The translations under genes were made by a program, and so were the position numbers. A DNA stretch of 64,000 nt from Rhabditoides inermis. Taxonomy: Eukaryota > Nematoda > Chromadorea > Rhabditida > Rhabditidae. The stretch's first letter is position 1, and every line of letters starts with the position of its first letter. Positions 10,598 to 23,263 of the stretch are shown here, in pieces. The stretch is taken from positions 677,001-741,000 of the forward strand of contig CAWZYM010000300.1 of NCBI GenBank assembly GCA_963966185.1. Direction: 5' to 3'. Below the pieces are notes generated by a model that was not told the DNA's origin, ran no database searches, and was given only the letters and a program-made list of their open reading frames with translations.

Positions 10598-13500
10598 ATG
10601 ACGTCATCGTCTGAATACACGAATCGGCTGGCACAGGAGAAGTCGCCTTATCTCCTGCAACACAAGCACAACCCAATCGAGTGGTGGGTTATTGAATGAT
10701 TATCGATTGATTATCGAGTGCAGGTATCCGTGGGGACAGGAGGCATTCGATAAGGCGATGCTACTCAACAGGCCCATCTTCCTGTCAGGTACGGTAGCAT
10801 AGTACGGTAGTACAAGCACTGTAACCATTATTGACAGTACAGTATCCTTTGTTCCAGTTGGCTACTCGACGTGCCACTGGTGCCACGTAATGGAGAGGGA
10901 GTCATTCGAGAGCCAGCAGATCGCCGCCATTCTGAACGAGGTACGGGTCCCACCACGAAAACACGAACACATGGAGTAAACATGCAACGACATTTATTGC
11001 AAGCCAGTAGTATTAAACATGTGCGAGTGTTATGCTAGTTTCTACGAGACTCGGTGTGACGACCAGCGCCCAGTCATCCTAAGTGGTCCCTAACAGTTGG
11101 GGGAGATGGTCCCTCGGAGTGGAGCTGGTCCTCTAGTGCTTGACGACCGAGGCGGTGCTGCCGGTGAGGCGGGCGCGCATCGAGGAGAGGTACGAGTCGC
11201 GGGGCACAGCTTTCAGAGACTTCTGCGACTTGTGAGACTTGGCGTCTTTGCTGCAAAGAGACAATCGATAATCAATCGATAATCAATCGCTACTGACTCG
11301 ACGGCGGTGCGGATGCTCCACGTGCTGGTGCTGCTCTTGACTGCGGGGGTGGAGACGCGCATGGCTGCGATCTGCTTGCGCTGCTTGACAGACTGCGACT
11401 CGGTCTTCGGTGTGCGGGGAGCGGACAGAGACGAGAACCAGCCAACGGCCGTAGCCACGCTCGTAGACGGGGCGGCCGACGCAGTCTTCAGAGGAGTCTT
11501 CGCCACCGACTTGCACTTCTGCTGACGCTTCTGCAACGTAAGGAGGGTGGACCGATCGATAATCGACCGGCTACCTTGAAGTAGTAGGCGGCTCCGGCGG
11601 CTAGGATGGCAGCGGCGGCGATGGATAGAAGGGCGAGGACGGTGGGGGACAGCATGGCTGGAGGGAGGAGGAGGGAGGACCGAGTGTGCCACAAGGGACG
11701 GCCGCGCGGCTTATGTACCAAGGAGGTGGCATGGAAATGAGTGCGCTAATGAGTGGTCGATTTGCGTGGCGATTAGGCAGATTTGGAAAGGCGGGAGGGG
11801 CACGTGTGAGGGAGCAAAGTGCGTGCGAGCTGAAGGGTAGTGTTATTGGGGTGTCGTAAAGGGTACTGCACTAGGGCAACCGGAAGTGTTACCGTACTGT
11901 GAGTGAGAGCGTGGGCGATCTCGGATGGAATCGCGGATGTCGCGGATCTGCATATCCGAAAGTAGCGTATGTGGAAGGATGAAAGTCCTTGTATATAGCG
12001 AGGCGCGTTGAGATTGGAGAAGAGAGTTGGTTGATGAATAATAAGGGTGCGGCATGTATTCGCGTCGTAATTTAATGAGTTGGTGTATCAAGTGGCGAGC
12101 CCCGTACTTGCAGAGAAAATGTGTGACTCATAGCTGACAAATGTCAGTCAAACATAAGTATAGTACTGTGTTTGTGGGACCACTGTAACTGTGAAAGGAT
12201 TGTTTTCAGAACTTTGTGTCCATCAAAGTGGACCGGGAGGAGCGACCGGATGTCGACCAGCTGTACATGTCATTTGTCGTGGTCAGTGGCTGTATTCATC
12301 GTATCTCATATATGTATATATCTCGTATTGTTATTCCAACTTCAAATACTAAAAAATCTGCAGAATATAATTTAGGAAATCGCTCGAAGGTGTATTACGT
12401 GACATGCATCCTAATGAAGGTAGCAAGTGATTGAAACCTATAGTTGACAAACAGTCGAGACTATGGGTGGTGCTAGAATCAGTTCTACTCAAATCATTCA
12501 TGTACATATACTTCTTATTGATTTATTGATTACCCCCACCCCCGTACAGGCGATCTCTGGCCACGGCGGCTGGCCGATGTCTGTGTGGCTGACCCCGCAG
12601 CGGGAGCCGTTCATGGGCGGCACCTACTTCCCTCGCGAGCAGTTCGCACGGCTGCTCGCAATGATTGCAGACAAGGTGGGCAGGAGAGGCGATGGTATTG
12701 AATGTTCAAGTGTTGTAGTGGTCCCTCTATTTGAGGATGGTAGAGGAAATTCATTGCTTGAGTGCGTTGTGATGCGTACGTTTTCTGGGAATGGTTTCTG
12801 GCAGCCATTGGTTTTTAGTGGCGTTCCTCTCCTGAAGAGCTGCAGGCACAGGGGAAGATGCTGTTGGACGCTATAGAGAAGAGTGGAAGGAGTGCGAGGT
12901 GAGAGGGAGAGAGAGAGGAATGAAAAAGAGAAAGAGAAAGGGTGGGAGAGGGAGAGCGTTTGAGAGAGATGGACAGAGAGGGGAAAGAGAGAGAAGGGAG
13001 GGAGAGGGGTATAAAAAGAAAGAGAGAGAGAGAGACCTCCCTGTCCAGATCGGAGGCCCCTCCGGTGGATGTGGTTGCCCGCGGGGCTTTCGAGCACAAG
13101 TCTTCCACCTACGACGCCACCCATGGCGGATTCGGCAGCAAACCAAAGTTTCCTAAAGCTGGTGCGTTCATTTATAACAGAGTAGGAGACTTGAGTAGAC
13201 AAGAGTACACGTGTCTCACCTCTCACAGGGATCACGCCACGTCGGAAAGATGGAGAGTTAGAGTTTGTGGAATAGTTAACATATATACGTCTTCGGATGT
13301 ACAGGGGTGGGAGTATGGTGGAGTTGTCAGTAATGAACACCGCATACGCGAAATGTACGCACCAGCACTAGGTTGGATTGGCGACTGTGTGAGACATCGC
13401 TAATGCTTTGATCTTTTAGCAAAAATAACAACAATTAAACCATTAAAAAGAATGTGCGTGTTTCAGTCGACCTGGACTTCCTGCTCGCTTTCTCCGCGTG

Positions 13501-13980
13501 GCAGGAGAAGGACAGCAGGGAGAGCGAGATGGCTGGTGGGTGGGGTGATAGGGGATCAGCTGATCACTGATTACTGATCAATGCTGATCACAGAAACAAT
13601 GCTGTCTCACACCCTGGATGGCATGTGGCGCGGCGGGTTGAGAGATCACGTGGGAAAGGTGGGTGTCTTTAATCTATTTGCAATATGTTTCACAGTGTGA
13701 ATACGTTTGAATTGTTCGGGTTTTTGTCAATCATAAAAGGCCAACATCAACAGTCATTGGAAACATTTTACGCTTATTAGGCAACCACTCCGTTAGGCAA
13801 CTATTGTATCTTTTTTTCTGTACCGAGACCTGAATGTGTTGATGAAATGAATGTGGCAGGGCTTCCACCGTTACTCAGTCGACTCTGAGTGGCACGTGCC
13901 GCACTTCGAGAAGATGCTGTACGACCAGGCACAACTCATGGCCACATATGCAGACCATGCGAGGAAGAGGTGGGGGGAGT

Positions 13981-14024
<44 letters not shown>

Positions 14025-17000
14025 ATAGAGAAAGAAATGCGCGTGTCAGTAGTGCTGTGCCTTCTATGCTTCACGGTGAGAATACAAGGAAAGGTTGTGT
14101 TAGATTAATAATAATAATAATAAGTTTATTACCGTGTACATTTGGAGAAACAGTTCAATACAGCAAAATGAGCAATGGCATACGGTATGAGAGAGAAAAA
14201 AAAAGTGTAAAATGATACAGAAAGCATCGAAAGTTGACTACAGTCTACGAATCTTCGAAACTGGCAACAAATGGGGATTACTTTCTAGGAAGGATTTCAC
14301 AGTTTCATGTTTTGCAGACATTACTATGGAAGGGGGGAGTGAGTTCCAAAGCCTATAAATCCTGTTGAAAAATGCACTGCTCTTAAGGGCTGTATCAAAA
14401 CACGGAACCACGCGCCACCCATGAGAAGTGCGAGAACGAGTTGGTACAAAGTTGAAAAGACCATGATAGTCAAGGTATGTAGAGTTTGTGGTCACTTTAT
14501 GCATGTATGCCACATCATTCAGAATGCGCCGTTGCTCTAATGTTTGTAAGCCGAGAAGTTGTAATCGTTGGGGATAGGTGAGTGAGAACAAACCAGCGCG
14601 GCGACATATTCGGCGCGTATAGTATCGCTGCACAGATTCTATCGCATTCACCGATCCCACATCCTGAGGGTTCCACAGCTCAGTGCAGTACTCCAATTTA
14701 CATCGGAAATAAGTGGTGTAGGCAACAACCAAGACATGTAAATTTCTCGTTTGATAAACCCTCAGAAAATCATTGATTGAGTTGAGCGTATTTTGAATGA
14801 TGAGGTCATAGTGAGAGTCAAATACCAGAGAAGTGCTCATTGTTATGCCCAAATCCCGGACTGAGTTAGCAGGTGCGAGAGTGGTGCCGCCTGCTGTATA
14901 CTCAAATCGGGGATTTCGGCGACCAATGTGCAAAATTTGTGTCTTTTCAGTGGAAATTTGTAATCCCCATTGATGAGACCAATCAGTAATTGTGTCAATG
15001 GCACATTGAAACTTGGATTTGGCAGAAAGATCGTCTTTATCAAATGCGAAAGAAACTTTCAAATCATCTGCATATAACTCACACGAAACATAATCAGGCA
15101 AATGCGCTATGATGTCATTGATATACACATTGAACAATATTGGGCCCAGGCACGACCCTTGCGGCACGCCGCAATTGACGAGTCTTGGTGCGGAAAGTTC
15201 CTCTCCAACCATCACCTGTTGGCAACGGTCGGAAAGGAAGCTACGAATCCACCCCAATACATTTCCTCTTACACCGAGCGAATGCAACTTATTAAATAAA
15301 AGAGAATGGTTTATAGTGTCGAAAGCTTTCTTAAAATCGATGTATATGCAATCAATCACAAAACCGTTAGAAACATGTTTCAACCAATGACTATAGCACT
15401 GAATGAGTTGAGCGCCTGTCGAACGATTCTTGCGAAAACCAAACTGCTTAGATGAGATAAGGTTATTTGATTCGAGGAATGAAGTCAATTGTTTAACAAA
15501 AATGCGTTCAAGGACTTTGGCAACACTGCTGGTAAGACTAATAGGGCGGTAATTGGAGATGTTATCACGAGATCCCTTTTTGAACAATGGCTTGATATAC
15601 GCCAGTCTCCAGATTCGGGGGACTGCGCAGACCGATGTGGACATTGAAAAAAGAATCGAAAGTGGGACACTAATAGTATCTACCGTGTTCTTCAGAAAAG
15701 TGTGAGTGATGCCATCGGGACTGGTATTAGTTTTTGATGCTAATCGTTGAATGGTTTTATGTATTTCTGCATATGATATTTGAATGGACGTGAGTTGATG
15801 TGTGTGTTGCGGGAGCACGGCACCTGTCGGAGGGGCACCCTGAGGCGAGAATATCGCATCAAAATGCTCACCGAAAAGCTCCGCCTTCTCCCGTGACTCA
15901 TGCACCAAAACACCATTTCGAGAGAGAGACGCGATGCCATCCGCAGGGAAGAGCCTAGCGCGCACATCTCGAAAGAGCGCCCGCTTGTTCCCTCCCGCGA
16001 TCAGCCGCGCTTCCCTCTTACAATGCCATGAAAATAACGCTTTGCGTAATTTGCGCTGAGCTTTATCAGATTTTCTAGACTCGGGATGTAGGATCGAATA
16101 TCGCAATGCTTGTTTTCTTAATTTCTCGACATGTTTTGGCGGGTTAGTTGCTCTACGCGGGGGAAGGAGAGGGATGAAGTTAGTAATAAGAAGTTTCATT
16201 CGCTCGGTAAAAAGAAGTGTAGCCTGTTCTAATGTCAAACCAATGAAATCATATGTCCAGTCAGTGCACGCAATTGCCTTGTTTATCTCATCCCATTTCG
16301 CTCTCCGATATGCCAGGCGGGGCGTCTCTCTCACTGCTTCACCCACTCCGAGTCGCAACCGAAACTCAACTGGTAAATGATCACAGAGAGAGAAACGCGG
16401 CAGCACACTGACATTTTGAAAAAGCGATATGGAATCGGTGAGTACGATATCGAGAGTATGAGCCCTTTGCCCGACTCGCCTCACCATAGTAGCATGGCGT
16501 ACCAGCTGACATAGTGAGTGGAGTGAGGCAAAGGCTGCCAAAGAGCGATCAAATGCCTCGGCGGCCTGGAATGAATTCCAGTCCACCGAGGGCGCATTGA
16601 AATCTCCCTGGATGATATGGAAATGACTATCAGGTAGCAAAAGGTTTTCAAGTTCGGATATGAGAATAGCGCCGGTAGATTTGATTTGCGAAGTTTTCCC
16701 GGGAGTACGGTAAACAGTGATTAATCGCAAAGGTTTTTGAATACGGAAATGTTTAGACGCGAGAATATCCACACATACAAATTCACAAAGACCATATATG
16801 GATTTGGTTGCTATAAGTTTTACAGAGAGAGAAGAGTCACAAAGCAAAAGAACGCCGCCGGCATGTGAGGCGCGATCAGATCGATACATTGTGTAGCGGC
16901 CATTCATACACAGACTATTCATGTTATCACAACTATTGCACCAAGACTCAGTAATCCCACAAATCAAGGGTTTGACGCGGTTCAGTAAATTATCAAGATC

Positions 17001-19307
17001 ATACAGCTTATTCCTAGCGGAGCGCGCATTTAGCAACAAAAATATAGACAATGGAACATCACTCAGAGAGGGAAGAGAAAAGGTCTGCGAAACATGAGAA
17101 ACTGTAAAACCCACCTGTACGGAGCAGTCTACGGGGAAGGGGCAGCTGTCCTAGGGCACAGCATCAACGGTGGTTGTCTCCGGGGCGGCATCGGTCATGT
17201 CCTCGTCACGCATCTTCTTCTGCTGCACCTCTGAAACAGGCGAGAGCACAGCAGAGGTCTGGTTACGCTTCTTAGACGCGCGGCGCACAGTGGAAGTGGA
17301 CGCCGAGGAAACACCCCTCCTAGAACCCCTCGACACTCCACGGGAGCGAGCACGCCCGCGGGAAGAGCCGCGGGTGGCAGCAGGCTGCGGCGGGCGAGGA
17401 GAGAGAGACGAGTCATCGGGAGGCGCGAGAGAGTGCGCAGACGAAGAGAGCGCAGGCGGCTGGGGCGCGGGATCAGAGTGCACAGTCACACTGCGAGTGA
17501 GACTGTGGTTCTTGAATGGGCGAGGCTTGGGCAGCTTGTACTTCTGGCAGTCACGGATCACCCAAACCACCATGCCAGCCGCCTCGTTGAGCTTTTTGCA
17601 CTCCTCCTTCAGCTCTCGCTCCAGCTTGAGCTCCTCGGTAGTGAAGTCGCGGCGCGCATAGGCAAACTGAAGTCCATCCAGTCCGTCGTGCCTGCTTCTC
17701 CAGATGGCAGACAGGAAGGCATCTCGCAGGAGAGAGGATGCCATCTGCACCTTCATGACCCGGTTGGTGGTCGGCGTTCGGCGGAAGTTGAGGTGCCGGT
17801 GGAAGGTGATCCGTCCCTCCCTGTACTCCTCGAAGATGGTGGAGTCTCCACATCCCTCAACCAGCTGGCGGAGGAAGTCCTTGTCCGCTTCGAGAGTATC
17901 GTCCATATTCTCGCACTCCTTCCTCCCCACAATCACCAGACGGGTGGCCTTATCCAGATAGACCTCGCGGTCCTTGTGTACGGCGCGGCAGACGTCAGCG
18001 TATGTGAGAGAGTGTGTGGTGTGGGGAGGGGCAGATCGCATGAGGGGTACGAGAGAGTTGATGACTCCGGTGAGAGCGGCGAGTGCGGCAGCGTTCTGCG
18101 AGCAGGTCTCCGACAGGGCAGACAAGATCCGGTCGTGCGAGCGCAGCAGGGCTAGAACATCTTCCCCCGACATATCGTACCTGGTGGTGGTTTTATACTT
18201 TTATACGATTTAAACTGGAGAATTGGCGGGAACTTTATGGCTAATGATTATACTGGAGATGATCCACTATGTTGTTCGGCTTTCATAATGGTGTAATGAA
18301 AGTTGCTTTGTCGCATACGTTACGTGTGCAGTACAATAAGCGTCAGGAATGAACTATCGCTTCTTCTGCTGGGTGGTTTTTTCCACAATTGTTTCAGTGA
18401 CGCTGCCTCTTCGCGCGCCGCCGTTCAAGACATCTGGGATTATGTCAAAGACAATCTCAGCCATCCGGTAAGGGCGACGTCGTCGGCAACAGATGACGTC
18501 ATCTTGACGTCATCTTTTTTCAGGCAGGCGGCTTCTACTCTGCCGAGGACGCGGACTCGCATCCGACGGAGGGAGCAGCGGAGAAGAGGGAGGGTAAGTG
18601 AGGGGGTTTATTAAAGTCCTTTCCAATTTTCCAGCAGAACGATTTGTGCGCAAGCACGTTGTATACGTTGTATCAAACATATTACGAGATCTGTATCATG
18701 TTCGATGACTAGAGCATCGATCAAGGATTGTTTTCGTGTATTCCAAATTGTGTTGCTTGCGCGCGACCGGTGCAAAATCGCCATTGCACACGAATGGTGC
18801 GGGGCGATTTAAACTGGAGAATTGGCGGGAACTTTATGGCTAATGATTATACTGGAGGAAGCAGAATGTTGGGTGGATGGTTATTTGTGAGATTCGGGTT
18901 CCGTGCTCTGTGTTTAGGCGTTTCCCATGTGTTTCAAGCAGTATAAATTGCATGCATGCTGTGCTGATGTAATACGTCTTAGTTGGGGAAATATGAAGTT
19001 ATCATAACTTGATATTGATATTACATTAATAATATATCAAAATGATAAATATTAGGCGCGTTCTGTGTGTGGACACACGAGGAGATGCAGGAGGTGCTGG
19101 CTGGGAAGAAGATAGGAGAGAGGGACATGATGGAGGTAGGAAGAGAGAGAGAGAGAGAGGGAGAGAGAGGGAGGGAGGGAGAGAGAGAGAGGGAGGGAGA
19201 GAGGGAGAGGGGGGGAGAGATCCTGTCCCATTTCAGGTCATCTCTGACTACTTCGACGTCCGCGAGGAGGGAAACGTGCCACCCACCATTGTGAGTGAGA
19301 GAGAGAG

Positions 19308-19340
<33 letters not shown>

Positions 19341-22300
19341 CGAACTAGACATTAGTGACGTACGCTGTATGCAGTATACCTAGAACGGGAAGAGGGGATA
19401 TTAGGAGCGTCAGAGGTGTATGCTTCATACATAAAAAAGTTTGTTTATCAGCAGATTCAAGTTATACAACCGTCGACCTAGCCAATAAGGGGACTGACCT
19501 AAGGCTCTCGAGTACAAGTCGCTAGCTGCTTACAAGGGGTCCATCGATGAATGCAATGAATTCGGATCAGATGACGTCACAGACTTCTGACTAGAGGCTC
19601 ACGAAAGTTGTGAGGGTGGTCGTCACTCCACCGTGACTAGCGGTACATCATTGGCCGCCGAGAGGATTGAACACGGGACCTTCCGCTTGATAGCTGGGCG
19701 CACATCCACGGTGCTAGCCACCATATATTACGCGCGCAACTAGCTCAGCATTTTCCGAACAAAAAATAATCGTGCTCTAATTGGCACCGTATGCCAAGGA
19801 GACCAAGGAGACTGCTGACTGCAGAATTTTTTTTGGCGTTCATGTCTCTATTTCACGTATCGTCTCACATGACCATGTGGCGTAGTGGTAATGCCCTCGT
19901 TCAGCAAACAACGGTTCGTTGGTTCGACCCTGGCTACCACCGCACATTTTTGTCAAAATTAAAACACCATGTAAAGGGTTCTGATCGTTGTCTAACCACC
20001 CTAATGTCTCTTGTGAAAAGAGTGGAACTCATTTGCGGGCCCACTATAACTGTACCTGAAGAATGCTTCAACTTTTCATACGCATTGGCGAAATTTGTGG
20101 CAGCTAAAAGTGTATTACTTTTGTTACGCATAGTGGAAAACGAGAGACAAGAAAACTTGGAGTCATTGTACATTAGTTTTCGTACGCCGGTCGGCAATCG
20201 TGTCAAGCGGACCCGGCCGCCGACCAACGACATTACTTTCTATACGCGAAAATGCGCTACAAGTTTCACATTACTGTTTATACGTAAGGTCGAAATCTCC
20301 GAATTACTTTTTGTACGCAATCCTCAATTTTACGCTTCTTCAAAGTACCGTTATGTTATGGTATGCGTGTATGCGACATAGATGAATAGAGCAGAGATGG
20401 AGGTAATCGAGTATGCTCTTTCGTTTGAGGACCCTCACGGAGAGCTGTGCGACCAGAACGTACTTCGGATGCGGTCTCCCGGGCGGGAAGTGGCTGAGAG
20501 GATGGGGGTGACGGAAGAGGAACTGGAGAGGGGAGTGGAGGAGGCAAAGGTGAGGAGGGGGAAGGAGGGAGGGAGGGAGAGAGAGAAGTGGTACTTCTTC
20601 TTTTCATGTTGGAGGAATAGTAGTATATGTGTTTATTATTGCAATTTGAGTTACAATTAGTTCAATTCTTACTAACTGAATGAAAACATCACTGATCCGT
20701 TTCAACAATCTTGCATAATGAACAAAATAATACTCTTGCAATTTTCGAAGAGTTATGAATCGTTTGAAAAAAAAGTATTCAACTCGAACACAATAACATT
20801 ACACACACTGAAATGCAATAATTAAAACCCCATTTGGATATTCTTCTGAGGACACACGTTAATGATAAGACTGAAAGAGTATTCGCGGTGATAGACGGGA
20901 CAGACCTGCAGGTCCTTCTGTCTGCCCGCCGTTCCCTCCGGCCTCGTCCCCATCTGGACTCGAAGATGGTAACAGCCTGGCAGGGACTGATGATCAGCGG
21001 ACTCGCCAAGGGGGCCGCTGCACTCGGAGGTGGGGGGAGGAGAGAGAGAGAGAGAAAGAGAGAGAGGAGAGAGAGAGAGGGGGGGAGAGAGAGAGAGAGA
21101 AGAGAGGTTCTAGTTTCAAGAAGTGGGTAGAAGCTATGTGGTACACGAGAGGTTCCGTCTGCACTTGACTGGTATGTGATAGTGATTTTACTAGGTTTCA
21201 CTGATCGCGTTAGTCGGAAAACAAATTACCCCTTTTAATGTTTTTTGTATATCACGCTCATCACTGTAATACATATTCAATTGTCGGAAACGACGTTCTA
21301 TTAATGGAATTGGGGAATTGTTTTTTTTAAAGATACATATAGTCGTCGCCTGGAGGATAGTTTCTGTTATTGCCAGCCGGGTCAGTTGGCGAAACTCAGT
21401 TTCGAGCGAGAGAGGTCAGACAGCGCGGGCAGATGGTCGAGTGTCGCGCGGCCTCTTTGATTCGCATGCCGGCTTCTTTGATCGATATTATCGTTTGAAA
21501 GCGTGCGCGTGAGTCTCCTCACGACTAGAAGGTAGATCGAATGCGACTAGAGGGTAGATCGATTTTCTACCGTAATCTGGCGAACTATCTCTCAGAATAA
21601 TATTATAGCTGTTAATCATTTTCAGACGACTCGCTGCTGACTCGCGCTCTCGAGTGCGTATCCTTTGTGCGCTCTCATCTGATGACAGAAGAGGGAGATC
21701 TTCTGAGGGCAGCCTATCGGGGGGAGGACGGAACGGTGCAGCATGTGTGAGTGCGGGAGGAAGGGGGGGGGGGGGAGATCGGAAATGAGACTGACAGATC
21801 CGAGTCTGATCGTGTACGTGTTTCAGTTGCGAGCCGATTCGCGCCTTCGCCGACGACTACGCTTTCCTTATCCAGGTATTGATTGATCATCGATTTTATT
21901 GATTACTATCCATTTGCAGGGTCTGCTCGATCTGCACGAATACACGATGGATGAGCAGTGGATCGAGTGAGTGGTTACAGGTTTGAGTGTACAACACGAC
22001 ATCACACATAAGACCTGAAAATTAATTGGATTCGAGAGAGAGGGAGAGAGAAAGAGAGGGAGAGGGAGAGAGATTGTTGCTTTCAGACTAGCGGACCGTC
22101 TGCAGACCCGTATGGACGTCCTGTTGTGGGACGACGAGGGCCAGTCTGGCTACTATACATCCGAGAGGGAGGGAAGCGTGCGAGTGAGGAGCATACAGGG
22201 TCAGTTCACGACAGAATTTTATAAAGTGTTCATATAAGGTTAAGTTATTGTTGTAAGCTTATTATAGTTGTAATAACAAGTGGTGACACTTCAACTAATT

Positions 22301-22545
22301 GTAAGAAAATATCAAATCATGGCATGGAAGCAAAGGAAACCCCAGAGCTCTTCACGTCAAGAATGGTACTCTAATGGTCCAGGAATGATTATCGATCAAG
22401 TATCGTCTTCCCACCACTAACTTCGTCAGCCTACCTGTCTTTCCCCGGCGTTAGCCTATTATGTATCTAGCATCCTAGGCACTACTGTATGTTTCATATC
22501 ATTATGATTGTGTTGTCATATTCAGATATAACGATTCCGGATAAA

Positions 22546-22593
<48 letters not shown>

Positions 22594-23218
22594 GGTATCA
22601 AATCAAATAAGATAACAGTTCTCATCAGTATGTGTCATTGTTATGTGTTTAATTCATGAGACTAAAAATTGTTTTGTGAAACGTATTACGGCCAATGTTG
22701 TTGTGTTTCTAGATCAGGACGGGGCGGAGCCGGCAGCCACGTCGTGTGCACTCAGCAACCTGGTACGGGGTATTGGTTTATCGATTGATTTTCTCTCATT
22801 CTCTCTCTCTCCTCTCCCTCTCTCCTTATCTTTCTTTCTCTCTTTCTCTTTCTCTTTCTTTCTCTCGCTTTCGATTGATTATCGATTGCTCACTCAGGTT
22901 CGTCTGGCGGATGTGTTGGACTGCGGTGAGAGGAGGGAGCGAGCGGAGAGGATTCTCGAGGCGGCTGGACAGAGACTGCTCAAGTGAGGGGGAGGGGAGA
23001 AAGAAAGAGAGAGAGAATGGAGAGTGAAGAGAGGATGGCGTGAGAGAAGGAGAGGGATATTGTTTTATTCATTTTATTTTCACTTACTTGATATGATACA
23101 ACCTTTATGTGTATATGTGTTTTTTTCCAAAATTGAGAGGAGTTGTCTTTTCAGGTTCCCGTACATTCTCACCAAGATGATTCCGGCATACAAGCGACTG
23201 GAGGACGGAAGCAAGCAG

Positions 23219-23263
<45 letters not shown>

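Larger units (their letters stand above)
14106..18258 (-). mobile_element. Full-length CR1-like LINE retrotransposon inside SPATA20-like intron
   Basis: About 4.15 kb, antisense to the host gene, filling most of intron 13970-18397. The 5' end is CTCCAGTATAATCATTAGCC at 18258. The 3' end is an ATT/TTA microsatellite tail (14110-14129) after AATAAAC, the tail type usual for CR1/L2-like LINEs. ORF1 (18173-17151) and ORF2 (to 14238) are both open, so the copy looks recent and possibly autonomous. No convincing flanking target duplication was found. Confidence 0.88.

Noticed and set aside
19872..19940. Functional tRNA gene
   Set aside because: A and B boxes fit, but anticodon stem and acceptor pairing are poor.
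19791..20381. 196-aa + frame in a SPATA20-like intron
   Set aside because: No domain or splice support; overlaps a tRNA-like sequence and ends in AT-rich intron.
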